From: Flavobacterium sp. N3904
GTDB lineage: Bacteria > Bacteroidota > Bacteroidia > Flavobacteriales > Flavobacteriaceae
Direction: 5' to 3'
Length of the DNA: 64,000 nt
Assembly: GCF_025947305.1 (NCBI RefSeq)
Contig: NZ_CP110009.1
Span: 4,133,501-4,197,500 of the forward strand
Shown here piece after piece: positions 54,170 to 63,226 of the stretch (position 1 is the stretch's first letter; the number at the start of each line of letters is the position of its first letter). The translations under genes and the position numbers were made by a program. The notes beneath the pieces are model-generated. The model was not told the origin of the DNA and searched no databases. It saw only the letters and a list, made by a program, of their open reading frames with translations.

Positions 54170-55432
54170 CTAAGCGTCGTGATCGACTTTTGTTCTGCTT
54201 GCAATTTCTTTGTACGTTCCGTTTACCAATTTCTCACGAATCGCTTCAAAAGCAGTTAGCGTTTCGGCAATGTCGCTTAATGTGTGAGAAGCAGTTGGAA
54301 TAACGCGCAATAAAATCATTCCTTTTGGAATAACCGGATAAATTACTATCGACAAGAAAATACCATAATTTTCTCTTAAGTCATTTACCATTACCATTGC
54401 TTCAGGTACGCTTCCTTCCAGATAAACTGGCGTAACACAAGTATTGGTATCACCAATATTAAATCCTTTGTTTCTCAAACCACTTTGCAAAGCATTTACA
54501 TTTTCCCATAATTTGTCTTTCAATCCTGGGTTATCACGCAACAACTGCAAACGTTTTAACGAACCAATAGTTTGGATCATCGGCAATGCTTTGGCAAACA
54601 TCTGAGAACGCAAGTTGTATTTTAAATAATCGATAATGTCTTTGTCTGCTGCTACAAAAGCACCAATGTTAGCCATTGATTTGGCAAACGTAGAGAAGTA
54701 TACATCAATTCCGTCTTGACAATTTTGCTCTTCACCAGCTCCGGCACCTGTTTTTCCAAGTGTACCAAAACCGTGTGCATCATCAACTAGCAAACGAAAA
54801 TTGTATTTCTCTTTCATCGCTACAATCTCTTTCAGCTTTCCTTGCTGACCGCGCATTCCAAAAACACCTTCGGTAATAAACAAGATGCCACCTCCAGTAG
54901 TTTCGGCTAGTTTTGTAGCACGATCCAAGTTTTTCTCCATGCTTTCGATGTCGTTGTGCTTGTATGTAAAACGTTTTCCGCTGTGTAAACGAACCCCGTC
55001 AATAATACAGGCGTGAGCATCTACATCATACACAATCACATCGTTTCTAGTAACCAAAGCATCAATGATAGACACCATTCCTTGGTAACCAAAATTCAAT
55101 AAATAAGCTGATTCTTTCATTACAAAAGCAGCCAATTCATTTTCTAATTGTTCGTGATATTTAGTGTGACCGCTCATCATACGCGCACCCATTGGGGCAG
55201 CAGCACCATATTCGATAGCCGCATCTGCATCTGCTTTACGTACTTCTGGATGGTTTGCAAGACCTAAATAGTCATTCAAACTCCAGTTCAAAACCTCTTT
55301 TCCTTGAAATTTCATTCTCGGTCCTAAGTCTCCTTCTAATTTTGGGAATACAAAATAACCTTCTGCTTGCGATGCCCATTTTCCTAATGGACCTTTATTG
55401 TTTTGAATTCTTTCGAATAAATCTTTTACCAT
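54170..55432 (-). CDS. PLP-dependent alpha-oxoamine synthase (serine/cysteate acyltransferase-like)
   Basis: 420 residues, fold type I aminotransferase. Landmarks: NWSLNDYLGLANHPEV, GAAAPMGARMMSGHTKYH, DVDAHACIIDG, DDAHGFGTLGKTG and the Schiff-base lysine in STFAKSMANIG. The family condenses an amino acid with an acyl-CoA or acyl-ACP. Members make 3-ketosphinganine (Spt), KAPA (BioF), aminoketobutyrate (Kbl), or the cysteate-derived sulfonolipid precursor in F. johnsoniae. The lack of bio or tdh neighbours and the Flavobacterial setting favour sphingolipid or sulfonolipid synthesis (inference). Single gene with its own promoter and terminator. Confidence 0.88.
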   Translation of the reverse strand: MVKDLFERIQNNKGPLGKWASQAEGYFVFPKLEGDLGPRMKFQGKEVLNWSLNDYLGLANHPEVRKADADAAIEYGAAAPMGARMMSGHTKYHEQLENELAAFVMKESAYLLNFGYQGMVSIIDALVTRNDVIVYDVDAHACIIDGVRLHSGKRFTYKHNDIESMEKNLDRATKLAETTGGGILFITEGVFGMRGQQGKLKEIVAMKEKYNFRLLVDDAHGFGTLGKTGAGAGEEQNCQDGIDVYFSTFAKSMANIGAFVAADKDIIDYLKYNLRSQMFAKALPMIQTIGSLKRLQLLRDNPGLKDKLWENVNALQSGLRNKGFNIGDTNTCVTPVYLEGSVPEAMVMVNDLRENYGIFLSIVIYPVIPKGMILLRVIPTASHTLSDIAETLTAFEAIREKLVNGTYKEIASRTKVDHDA

Positions 55433-55755
55433 AATATATAATATGTACTACTATTAATTTTAAGAAGTCGCAAAAATAATTATTTATAATGTATTAGCAC
55501 CTTGAAAATATATTTATTTTTTTAAATTCAAACCATTATAAATAGCAATCCTGTCATCCTGAGCCAAGTCGAATGTAGGAATCACTGTTTTGACAACAGG
55601 ATTTATTCTTGCCTCCACTGGTTGTTGCAAGCTTGCGGCTATAGTGCTTTGTTATTGATTTTTTTTCAAAAGAGTCGTTTTAACACTTTATATTTTAATA
55701 AAAAGCTGTACTACCAAAGTGTAAAAAATCTGTACTTTTATGGTTCGAAAATAAA
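55433..55755. other. Divergent intergenic region, no gene seen
   Basis: Contains the promoter of the synthase gene. At 55551-55585 a stretch (CTGTCATCCTGAGCCAAGTC) resembles the dispersed TCATCCTGAGCGAAGTCGAA-type sequence often seen between Bacteroidetes genes. Nothing else recognised. Confidence 0.5.
55471..55478 (-). promoter_or_regulatory. -7 promoter element of the synthase gene
   Basis: Minus-strand TATTTTTG fits TAnnTTTG, 38 nt before the ATG at 55432. Confidence 0.5.
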
Positions 55756-56586
55756 ATGAAAATGAAAAAAATATTTCTTTCGTTACTGTTGTTGCTTTCT
55801 GTAACATTCATTGCTGCCCAAAAAACAAAATACAACACAATTAGTAATATTCCTTATTACAATGAGGCTACCGCCAATGCCGATACATATATAAAAGAGC
55901 GTTGTGTGCTCGATATTTATTACCCAAAAAATACCAAAGGGTTTACTACTGTGATTTGGTTTCACGGAGGTGGTTTAAGCTCCGGCAACAAAGAACTACC
56001 AGAAGGACTAATGGACAAAGGATTTTGTGTAGTTTCGGTAAATTATCGACTGTCCCCAAAAGTAAAAGTGCAAAAATGCATTGAAGATGCCGCAGCAGCC
56101 GTTGCTTGGACTTTCAAGAATATCGTCACTTACGGCGGAGACAATTCCTTGATTATCGTTTCTGGACATTCTGCGGGAGGTTATTTGGCATTAATGATTG
56201 CACTGGACAAAAAATGGTTGAAAGCTGCCGGAATAGAGGCCAATTCCATTGCAGGATTGATTCCGCTGAGTGGGCAAACCATTACCCATTTTGAAATTCG
56301 AAAAGAAAGAGGCATTCCGGATACTCAACCTGTAGTAGATGAGTTTGCCCCGTTGTATCACGTTCGTGCCGATGCACCACCCTTATTATTGATTACTGGC
56401 GACAGAGAGTTAGAAATGTTGGGGCGCTATGAAGAAAATGCCTATATGATGCGAATGATGAAAATTGCAGGTCACAAACAAACAACTTTGTATGAATTAC
56501 AAGGTTTTGGACACAATATGACCGAACCCGCTTTTCCATTGGTGGTCAAAGAAATTCAAAGAATTACAGCTTTAAAAACAAAATAA
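55756..56586 (+). CDS. Secreted alpha/beta-hydrolase (HSL/carboxylesterase type)
   Basis: 276 residues. Signal peptide (about 1-21, IAA|Q), oxyanion motif HGGG, nucleophile elbow GHSAGGY (Ser), Asp in LLLITGDRELEM and His in GFGHNMTEP. These fit the BD-FAE/HSL-like esterase group acting in the periplasm or outside. A second ATG two codons on is possible. First gene of a three-gene unit with a cytosolic hydrolase (2 bp later) and a sulfurtransferase. Substrate unknown. Confidence 0.9.
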   Translation: MKMKKIFLSLLLLLSVTFIAAQKTKYNTISNIPYYNEATANADTYIKERCVLDIYYPKNTKGFTTVIWFHGGGLSSGNKELPEGLMDKGFCVVSVNYRLSPKVKVQKCIEDAAAAVAWTFKNIVTYGGDNSLIIVSGHSAGGYLALMIALDKKWLKAAGIEANSIAGLIPLSGQTITHFEIRKERGIPDTQPVVDEFAPLYHVRADAPPLLLITGDRELEMLGRYEENAYMMRMMKIAGHKQTTLYELQGFGHNMTEPAFPLVVKEIQRITALKTK

Positions 56587-56588
56587 AA

Positions 56589-57137
56589 ATGAACCCGCAC
56601 TTATTGATCATACCAGGACTTGGTGATTCTGGCGAAAAACACTGGCAAAGTTTTTGGTTGCAAAAATTTACTAATTCGACCAAAGTCATCCAAGATAATT
56701 GGGATGAACCTCAACTGAAGGAGTGGCTGGACCGCCTTGACAAAAACATTCAAAAATTAGAAGAACCAACAATTTTGGTGGCTCATAGTCTGGCTGTTTC
56801 CCTAGTGATGCATTGGGTTTCGCAAAACAGCAATCCAAACATTGTCGGAGCAATGCTTGTCGCTCCCGCCGATGTGGATTCGCCTGAACATACGCCCGCT
56901 TTTTTAAGACACTTTTCCCCCATTCCAACCCAAGCGGTTCCATTTCCGACGCTGGTTGTAGGGACCGAAAACGATACGTATATGTCGTTGAAAAGAGCCA
57001 AAGAATTGGCCAATTACTGGGGAAGTGATTTTATAAACGTTGGTTATAAAGGCCACATCAACTCCGATTCTAATTTGGAGTACTGGGAAGAAGGGCAAGT
57101 TTTTTTACAGCAATTAATTGCAAAAACAAATATCTAA
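56589..57137 (+). CDS. RBBP9/YdeN-family alpha/beta-hydrolase
   Basis: 182 residues. Compact hydrolase with HLLIIPGLGDSGEKHWQSFW at the N-terminus, nucleophile elbow VAHSLA (Ser), Asp in VVGTENDTYMS and His in YKGHINSDS, the usual triad of the DUF676/RBBP9 serine hydrolase family. Cytosolic, no signal. It starts 2 bp after the preceding hydrolase stop and ends 1 bp before the sulfurtransferase start. Confidence 0.92.
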   Translation: MNPHLLIIPGLGDSGEKHWQSFWLQKFTNSTKVIQDNWDEPQLKEWLDRLDKNIQKLEEPTILVAHSLAVSLVMHWVSQNSNPNIVGAMLVAPADVDSPEHTPAFLRHFSPIPTQAVPFPTLVVGTENDTYMSLKRAKELANYWGSDFINVGYKGHINSDSNLEYWEEGQVFLQQLIAKTNI

Positions 57138-57138
57138 A

Positions 57139-57957
57139 ATGACAAATCCACTTGTATCAGCAACCTGGCTTCAAGAACATTTGAATGATTCAAATCTAAT
57201 AGTACTTGAGGCAAGACTAGACCAAAATCAATCCAATCTGGAGAATCAAAATCCCGATTTACAAATAAAAGGCGCCCGTTTATTTGATATCAAAAATAAT
57301 TTTAGCGATACCGGCAATCCGTTGCCCAACACTTTTCCTTCAGAAGAGCGATTCACCACTGAAAGCCAAAAATTAGGCATTAACCAAAACAGTACAATTG
57401 TCGTTTACGATACTTTAGGAATTTATTCGAGCCCAAGAGCCTGGTGGATGTTCAAGGCTATGGGACATTCGACTATTTTTGTATTGGATGGCGGACTTCC
57501 AGAATGGATTAAAGAAGGACTTCCAACTGAAAAACAACAGGAGGTTACTTTCCCAAAAGGTGATTTTGAAGCGAAATTCCAACCTGAATTAATCAAAAAC
57601 AAAAAACAAATTCTGGAAAACATCACTACCAAAAAAGCAGTATTGATGGATGCCAGATCGGCAGACCGTTTTTACGCCTCACTCGAAGAACCAAGAGCTG
57701 GTTTAAGAAGTGGACACATTCCAGGTTCTATCAACATTCCTTTTACTGAATTGCAGCAAGACGGAAAATACAAATCAAAAGAAGAGTTAGCAGAAATATT
57801 AAAACTAAATGACCAGCCTTTATTTTTTACCTGTGGTTCGGGAATTACCGCTTGTATTGTTTTATTGGCCTGCGAATTGATTTCGGACAATCCGAAAGCG
57901 GTTTATGATGGTTCTTGGACAGAATGGGGTTCCAGTGATTTGCCTATTGAGAAATAA
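57139..57957 (+). CDS. Sulfurtransferase, 3-mercaptopyruvate type (two rhodanese domains)
   Basis: 272 residues from the ATG at 57139 (MTNPLVSATWLQEHL); an earlier in-frame ATG would overlap the previous gene. An N-terminal inactive rhodanese domain (1-145) with FVLDGGLPEWI is followed by a catalytic domain with DARSADRF, SGHIPGSINIPF and the active-site loop CGSGITA. The CGSG[VI]T loop is typical of 3-mercaptopyruvate sulfurtransferase, while thiosulfate sulfurtransferase has CRKGVT. It transfers sulfane sulfur to acceptors such as cyanide or thioredoxin. Last gene of the three-gene unit. Confidence 0.93.
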   Translation: MTNPLVSATWLQEHLNDSNLIVLEARLDQNQSNLENQNPDLQIKGARLFDIKNNFSDTGNPLPNTFPSEERFTTESQKLGINQNSTIVVYDTLGIYSSPRAWWMFKAMGHSTIFVLDGGLPEWIKEGLPTEKQQEVTFPKGDFEAKFQPELIKNKKQILENITTKKAVLMDARSADRFYASLEEPRAGLRSGHIPGSINIPFTELQQDGKYKSKEELAEILKLNDQPLFFTCGSGITACIVLLACELISDNPKAVYDGSWTEWGSSDLPIEK

Positions 57958-58005
57958 AATCAAAATATTGGATTGCTTTAAGAATGGGTAGTTTGTTTTA
58001 TATAG

Positions 58006-58341
58006 CTACCCAATTCGCAATCCGTTTTCGATTTTAAAATCGGGTGCCAATAAAATCACATCTCCCTCCTCGCCTACAGCACCAAGCACTAGACATTCAC
58101 TCATGAATTTTCCAATTTGTTTTTTAGGAAAATTGACAACCGCCACAATTTGCCTTCCCACTAAAACTTCTTTGGTATAGCGTTGGGTAATTTGCGCTGA
58201 TGTTTTTCGGATTCCGATAGCAGTTCCAAAATCGATAGTGAGTTGAAAAGCTGGCTTTCGGGCTTCGGGAAAATCATTGACTTCGAGTATGGTTCCCACT
58301 CGCATCTCTACTCTTTCAAATTCTGACCAGCTTAAATCCAT
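58006..58341 (-). CDS. csaA: CsaA-type tRNA-binding protein
   Basis: 111 residues from the ATG at 58341 (MDLSWSEFERVEMRVGTI); a longer reading has a 13-residue hydrophobic extension not seen in the family. It is a single OB-fold tRNA-binding domain, with RVGTILEVNDFPEARKPAFQL, GIRKTSAQIT and VVNFPKKQIGKFMSE. CsaA was described as a secretion-related chaperone in Bacillus and resembles the C-terminal domain of methionyl-tRNA synthetase. Converges with the sulfurtransferase gene. Confidence 0.93.
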   Translation of the reverse strand: MDLSWSEFERVEMRVGTILEVNDFPEARKPAFQLTIDFGTAIGIRKTSAQITQRYTKEVLVGRQIVAVVNFPKKQIGKFMSECLVLGAVGEEGDVILLAPDFKIENGLRIG

Positions 58342-58470
58342 GATTATATAATTGAGTTTTAATAGAAACAAACATATCAATTTTACAACTATAGAACCAA
58401 ATTATATAACTTTTTTTTGAAAGTACATTCTAATTTTACACCAGAATAATTACTCTTTTAAATTTAAAAC

Positions 58471-59385
58471 ATGGAAAATATTCAGCTCAAACCCAGCGAG
58501 TTCATAAAAGAACCTAATGATTCTCTTTTTGTCCTTAACACCGATAAATATATTGAAACGGCTCCGAATGTAAAGCTTTATCTTAAAGACTATGGAGAAG
58601 GCAAACCTGTTATTTTGATTCATGGCTGGCCGCTTTCAAATGAAATGTGGGAATATCAAATAGCCACATTAGTCGAAAATAATTTTAGGGTTATTGCTTA
58701 TGACCGTCGTGGCTTTGGTAAATCGTCACAACCTTGGGACAGTTATAATTATGATACATTGACAGATGATTTACAGTCAATAATTGAACAATTGGAATTG
58801 AAAGAAGTTTCACTGGTAGGATTCTCCATGGGAGGAGGAGAAGTTGTTCGGTATTTTAGCCGCTACGCCGGAAAAGAAGTTGTAAAAGCAGTTTTGATTT
58901 CTTCTATAATCCCGTTTTTATTACAAACAAAAGACAATCCCGAAGGCAATCCAAAAGAAAAAAACGAAGCTACTGCAACGAAAATAAAAGACGACAGAAT
59001 TGGTTTTATTGATAATTTCGGTAAAATGTTTTTTGGAGTCAACATTCCGACCAAACCAATTGACATTGCAAACAAGCCAATAGATACTCCATTACTTGAA
59101 TATTATAGAATGTTATGTTCGTTTGCCTCTCCACGTGCCACCTTGGAATGTGCAAAATCTTTTTCGACAACAGATTTTAGAGACGAACTACATACCGTAA
59201 ATGTGCCCACGCTAATCATACATGGAAGCGCAGACGAAATTGTTCCAATCGAAATATCTTCAGATAAAACATCGAAACTAATAAAAGACAACAAATATCT
59301 GATCTATGAAGATGCTCCACACGGATTATTTTACACAGCAAAAGAGAAATTAAATAAAGATCTGGTTGCCTTTTTAAAATCATAG
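58471..59385 (+). CDS. Alpha/beta-hydrolase of the chloroperoxidase/arylesterase type
   Basis: 304 residues. HGWP oxyanion motif, AYDRRGFGKSSQPW, nucleophile elbow GFSMGGGE (Ser), Asp in GSADEIVP and His in EDAPHGLF. This set is that of cofactor-free haloperoxidases and related esterases. An unusual N-terminal extension (about 1-30) precedes the core. No signal peptide, so cytosolic. Substrate unknown. Confidence 0.92.
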   Translation: MENIQLKPSEFIKEPNDSLFVLNTDKYIETAPNVKLYLKDYGEGKPVILIHGWPLSNEMWEYQIATLVENNFRVIAYDRRGFGKSSQPWDSYNYDTLTDDLQSIIEQLELKEVSLVGFSMGGGEVVRYFSRYAGKEVVKAVLISSIIPFLLQTKDNPEGNPKEKNEATATKIKDDRIGFIDNFGKMFFGVNIPTKPIDIANKPIDTPLLEYYRMLCSFASPRATLECAKSFSTTDFRDELHTVNVPTLIIHGSADEIVPIEISSDKTSKLIKDNKYLIYEDAPHGLFYTAKEKLNKDLVAFLKS

Positions 59386-59420
59386 TATTAATACAAAGAA
59401 ATAATTGATTTAAATTAAAA

Positions 59421-59448
59421 AAACCCAAAACGGTATCGTTTTGGGTTT
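59421..59448. terminator. Bidirectional terminator
   Basis: A 12-bp perfect stem, AAACCCAAAACG with its complement around GTAT; T-rich on the minus side. Ends the peptidylprolyl isomerase gene and probably the converging hydrolase gene. Confidence 0.9.
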
Positions 59449-59476
59449 CCTATTTATTACTAATAATTTCTGAATA

Positions 59477-60409
59477 TTATTTTACATCCATCAATTCTAC
59501 GTCAAAAATCAAAGTCGCATTTGGCGGAATAACGCCTCCTGCTCCTGCTGGTCCATATCCTAAATCAGATGGGATCACAAAACGGGCTTTATCTCCCACT
59601 TGCAACAAAGCAATACCTTCGTCCCAACCTTCGATTACCTGGCCTTGTCCCAATCTGAATTCGATTGGTTTTTTTCTTGGGTAAGAAGAATCAAATACTT
59701 TTCCGTTTTCCAATGAACCTTCATAGTGAACAGCAACCGTTTTACCACTTTCTGCTTTTTTACCAGAACCTCTTTGGATAAATTGGTAACGCAAACCGCT
59801 TTCTGTTTTTTCAAAACCAGCCGCCAGTTTTTCCATTTTCGCTTCAGATTCTGCTTTCAAGGCTGCTTGTTTTTTCAAACGAGCTCCTTTCAAACCAACA
59901 AAAGCTTCAATAGCATTCCATTTTTGAGCTTCTTCACCAACTCTGATGATTTTAACAGATTCCAAAGCATCTCCTTGAGCAATAGTATCTACAACATCTT
60001 GTCCTTCTACTACATTTCCAAAAACCGTATGTTTGTCATCTAACCAAGGTGTTGCAATATGTGTGATAAAAAACTGAGACCCATTAGAACCTGGACCTGA
60101 ATTTGCCATTGACAAAACACCAGGTGCATCGTGACGCAAATCTTGATGAAACTCATCGTCAAATTTGTATCCTGGATCTCCTGTTCCTGTTCCTAGTGGA
60201 CATCCTCCCTGAATCATAAAATCAGGAATCACTCTGTGAAAATTTAAGCCATCATAGAATTTTTGTCCTTGAGGTTTAATTTTATTTTCCATGTTTCCCT
60301 CGGCAAGGGCAACAAAGTTCCCAACTGTTCCAGGAGTCAAATCGTGTGTTAGTTTTACCAAAATCGCGCCTTTTGCGGTATTGAATTTAGCGTATATTCC
60401 GTTTTCCAT
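59477..60409 (-). CDS. Dual peptidylprolyl isomerase: cyclophilin-FKBP fusion
   Basis: 310 residues. The cyclophilin domain (about 5-165) has FHRVIPDFMIQGG (catalytic Arg, Phe and Gln), GSNGSQFFIT and WLDDKHTVFG. A helical Lys/Ala linker follows (about 170-200). The FKBP domain (about 205-310) has VHYEGSLENGKVFDSS, GQVIEGWDEG, IPSDLGYG and PPNATLIFDVEL. Both domains look catalytically intact. Such cyclophilin-FKBP fusions are described from Flavobacteria. No signal peptide, so cytosolic. Own promoter at 60433-60440. Confidence 0.96.
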   Translation of the reverse strand: MENGIYAKFNTAKGAILVKLTHDLTPGTVGNFVALAEGNMENKIKPQGQKFYDGLNFHRVIPDFMIQGGCPLGTGTGDPGYKFDDEFHQDLRHDAPGVLSMANSGPGSNGSQFFITHIATPWLDDKHTVFGNVVEGQDVVDTIAQGDALESVKIIRVGEEAQKWNAIEAFVGLKGARLKKQAALKAESEAKMEKLAAGFEKTESGLRYQFIQRGSGKKAESGKTVAVHYEGSLENGKVFDSSYPRKKPIEFRLGQGQVIEGWDEGIALLQVGDKARFVIPSDLGYGPAGAGGVIPPNATLIFDVELMDVK

Positions 60410-60432
60410 TGTGTTTGTTTTTTATTGAGGTG

Positions 60433-60440
60433 CAAATTTA
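60433..60440 (-). promoter_or_regulatory. -7 promoter element of the dual isomerase gene
   Basis: Minus-strand TAAATTTG fits TAnnTTTG, 23 nt before the ATG at 60409. Confidence 0.5.
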
Positions 60441-60538
60441 CGAATAAATTTAGAGAATGAGAAAATTTGAGGATTTGAATACAATATAATAGAATCCAGA
60501 TTTGTTTTATCCCATTTTCCAAATCGCTTTGGCCTATC

Positions 60539-61708
60539 CTATTTTAGTTCATTTGCTTTTAAAACCCTTAAAAAATTACCGCCCAAAATTTTATTCAAAT
60601 CTTGTTTACTATATCCTTTTTCCAATAATGCTTTTGTAATGAGAGGGTATTTTGTCACATCATCCATTTCTAAAGGAGGTGACTCAATACCGTCAAAATC
60701 CGATCCTATGCCAACATAATCAACACCAACCAACTTTATAATGTACTCAATATTATCTATTAGTACCGAAAAAGGAACCCGTAACGGCTCTACCTCATTT
60801 TTATATTTATCAAACAAAAAGGCTTCTCTTATGTCTTCTGTCATACCCGTTTTTGCAAGGGAATCATTTTCGACTGCATGTTTCTCCATAAAGACATCTT
60901 TGCCTTTCATATACTTATTATCCAAAAACCCAGAATAAAAATTGACTTGAATCACTCCTCCGTTTTTGGCAATGGCTTTTATCTGTTCATCGTTTAAATT
61001 GCGCTGATGCTGACATAGAGCATAAACAGAACTGTGCGAAGCAATCACAGGTTTGGTAGTAGTTTGCATAACATCCCAAAAAGTTTGAACTCCGACATGA
61101 CTGACATCGACCAACATTCCTAAATTATTCATTTTTTTTACCACCTGTTTTCCAAAATCAGTCAGCCCTTTATGTGTCAACTCGGTGTTGAAAGTCTCAT
61201 CATAAGCACTTGTCGCCCATGGCGTAGAATTATTCCAAGTAAGCGTCATGTATCTGGCACCACGTTGGTAGAAATAACTCAATTTATCCAAATCATTTTC
61301 GATCATGTGGCCACCTTCTACACCAAACATCGCCGCTATTTTATGTTGCTTTATGGCGTTATACAACTCTTTACTATTGGCGACTTTTACAATTTTATCC
61401 GGATTGCGTTTCAGGACTGCATCCAAAGAATCCATTTGGCGATTGGCAAAGGCATAAGGCTCTTTTTTATCCCCATCACAAAACACCGAAAAAAGTTGCA
61501 CGTCAACGCCTCCTAGCTTCAATCGTGCCAAGTCACTGTGGGTTTTTCCAGTCAAATCGGTGTCGAAAACATACCCATAATCTGTTGTTTTCGAAAGAAA
61601 ATCATTGTGTGTATCTACCATAATGGCATCGAAATGGATTTTCTCATAAGACTGTGCCACGAGTTGCTGTACTAATAAAATGCCAATTATTGTAGTTTTG
61701 ATTTGCAT
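60539..61708 (-). CDS. Membrane-dipeptidase-like M19 peptidase
   Basis: 389 residues. Signal peptide (about 1-19, LVA|Q). Zinc-site residues: His and Asp in VDTHNDFL, the bridging Glu in FGVEGGHMIE, His in LVDVSHVG and IASHSSVYAL, and Asp in IGSDFDGIE. The family hydrolyses dipeptides, including D-containing ones, outside the cytosol. Full length and complete motif set. The next gene upstream on this strand is 56 bp away. Confidence 0.95.
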   Translation of the reverse strand: MQIKTTIIGILLVQQLVAQSYEKIHFDAIMVDTHNDFLSKTTDYGYVFDTDLTGKTHSDLARLKLGGVDVQLFSVFCDGDKKEPYAFANRQMDSLDAVLKRNPDKIVKVANSKELYNAIKQHKIAAMFGVEGGHMIENDLDKLSYFYQRGARYMTLTWNNSTPWATSAYDETFNTELTHKGLTDFGKQVVKKMNNLGMLVDVSHVGVQTFWDVMQTTTKPVIASHSSVYALCQHQRNLNDEQIKAIAKNGGVIQVNFYSGFLDNKYMKGKDVFMEKHAVENDSLAKTGMTEDIREAFLFDKYKNEVEPLRVPFSVLIDNIEYIIKLVGVDYVGIGSDFDGIESPPLEMDDVTKYPLITKALLEKGYSKQDLNKILGGNFLRVLKANELK

Positions 61709-61764
61709 TGTGATTATTTTAATTATTACATTTTAAAACGAAGCGATTATGATGAAATAAATTA

Positions 61765-62298
61765 TCAAACTTCTGATTTTAAAAGCGAATACAAATTCAG
61801 GTCGATGAATCTGTCATACAGCAATTCGCCTTGTCGGATCACGCCTTCTTTGGTAAAGTTTAACTTTTCGGGAATGGCTTTACTCTTGAAATTTTCTGTA
61901 CCGCATTTAATTTCGATTCTATTCAATTCTAATTCTGAAAAACAAAAATCGATTAGGGCTTGACACGATTTGGTAACGATTCCTTTGCCTTGAAAACCTT
62001 CAATAATCCAATACCCAATTTCTCCAATTTTGTTTTGACCATCGATTTTATACACGCCTATTCGACCAATTACTGTCGAGTTTTCGACAATAACAAAGGC
62101 ATATTCATTTCCGTCACTATTGCGGTGCATACAGCCCTTTACAAAATTTTCAGCAAATTCAACGGTTTGCATTCGATCTACGAAAGGCAACCACGGTCGC
62201 AAATGAGTTCTATTAGCATCGACCATATCAAAAATAGGTTGGGCATGATTCTCGGTAATTAATTCTAGTTTAAGCGCATGATTTATAATAATTGTCAT
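61765..62298 (-). CDS. GNAT N-acetyltransferase, RimJ/RimL type
   Basis: 177 residues. The RimJ/RimL pattern includes RTHLRPWLPFVDR near the start, motif A GYWIIEGFQGKGIVTKSCQALIDFCF (first part IGYWIIEGFQGKGI) with the acetyl-CoA loop GKG, and LNRIEIKCGTENFKSKAI for motif B. These enzymes acetylate N-termini of ribosomal proteins or other amines; the target here is unknown. Confidence 0.93.
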   Translation of the reverse strand: MTIIINHALKLELITENHAQPIFDMVDANRTHLRPWLPFVDRMQTVEFAENFVKGCMHRNSDGNEYAFVIVENSTVIGRIGVYKIDGQNKIGEIGYWIIEGFQGKGIVTKSCQALIDFCFSELELNRIEIKCGTENFKSKAIPEKLNFTKEGVIRQGELLYDRFIDLNLYSLLKSEV

Positions 62299-62374
62299 AA
62301 GTTTTTAAGTATTCATTTTATTTATTGGTGTTTTTACAATACCTAAACTGAAAAAAATAGATAATTTTGAGTTA

Positions 62375-63226
62375 TTAGTTAAACCGATCTAGACCATCTA
62401 TAGTTCTAAATGGTTTTTCAAAAAAATCATAAATCGTTTTATTGAATTGATCTTTATAAAAAATAGGTGTTGAATGTCCTGAGTTTGGAATTATCCATAA
62501 ATATGATTTTGGAATGGATTGAGCAATCAACAAGGTGTGTATAGGAAGAATCACATCATGATCACCCCCGATAACAAGAGTCGGACATTTAATTGTATTT
62601 AATTGCTCCAATGAAATATGTGGTTCATTAATTAATAGATTCATTAATTTCTTTGCGTGTTTAGTCTCAGCTGTTGGACTTAATTTGGACAAAGAATCTT
62701 GTTGTTTTACAACATAATCTATGACTTTGGAGTCTACAGCCGACGCATCTGGCCATAAATTGGCTCCAGTAATAGCCAGTTTTTTTACTTTCTCAGGATG
62801 CCTAATCGCTAAAAGCAAACCATTTATTCCTCCATCGCTCCACCCAATGACATCACAAGAATTTATATGAAGCGAATCCAGTAATGCATTTAGGTCATCT
62901 GCCATCATCTCATAGCTTAAGGAATCACCTGTGTCAATTGATTTTCCTTGCGCTCTACTATCAGCGACAATTACTTTATAATGTTTTGCAAAATAGGGAA
63001 TCTGGTATATAAAATTATTAATCGAACCTCCATTTCCATGAATAATAAGCAAAGGTTCTCCTTCTCCATACGTTTCATAATACATATTGAACCCATTGAT
63101 TTTGGCATAATGCCCAGCTTTGGGATTTCTACCGTATATACTCTTTGCAAAATCATCTGCTGATTGCGAATAAGACAAACCTACAATTAGCATTAATACA
63201 ATTGAAATAAACAATCTCTTTGTCAT
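62375..63226 (-). CDS. Secreted alpha/beta-hydrolase
   Basis: 283 residues. Signal peptide (about 1-20, LSYS|Q). HGNGG oxyanion region, nucleophile elbow GWSDGG (Ser), Asp in GGDHDVILP and His in PNSGHSTPIF. The SDGG elbow is typical of a subgroup of Bacteroidetes periplasmic hydrolases. Substrate unknown. Confidence 0.9.
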   Translation of the reverse strand: MTKRLFISIVLMLIVGLSYSQSADDFAKSIYGRNPKAGHYAKINGFNMYYETYGEGEPLLIIHGNGGSINNFIYQIPYFAKHYKVIVADSRAQGKSIDTGDSLSYEMMADDLNALLDSLHINSCDVIGWSDGGINGLLLAIRHPEKVKKLAITGANLWPDASAVDSKVIDYVVKQQDSLSKLSPTAETKHAKKLMNLLINEPHISLEQLNTIKCPTLVIGGDHDVILPIHTLLIAQSIPKSYLWIIPNSGHSTPIFYKDQFNKTIYDFFEKPFRTIDGLDRFN

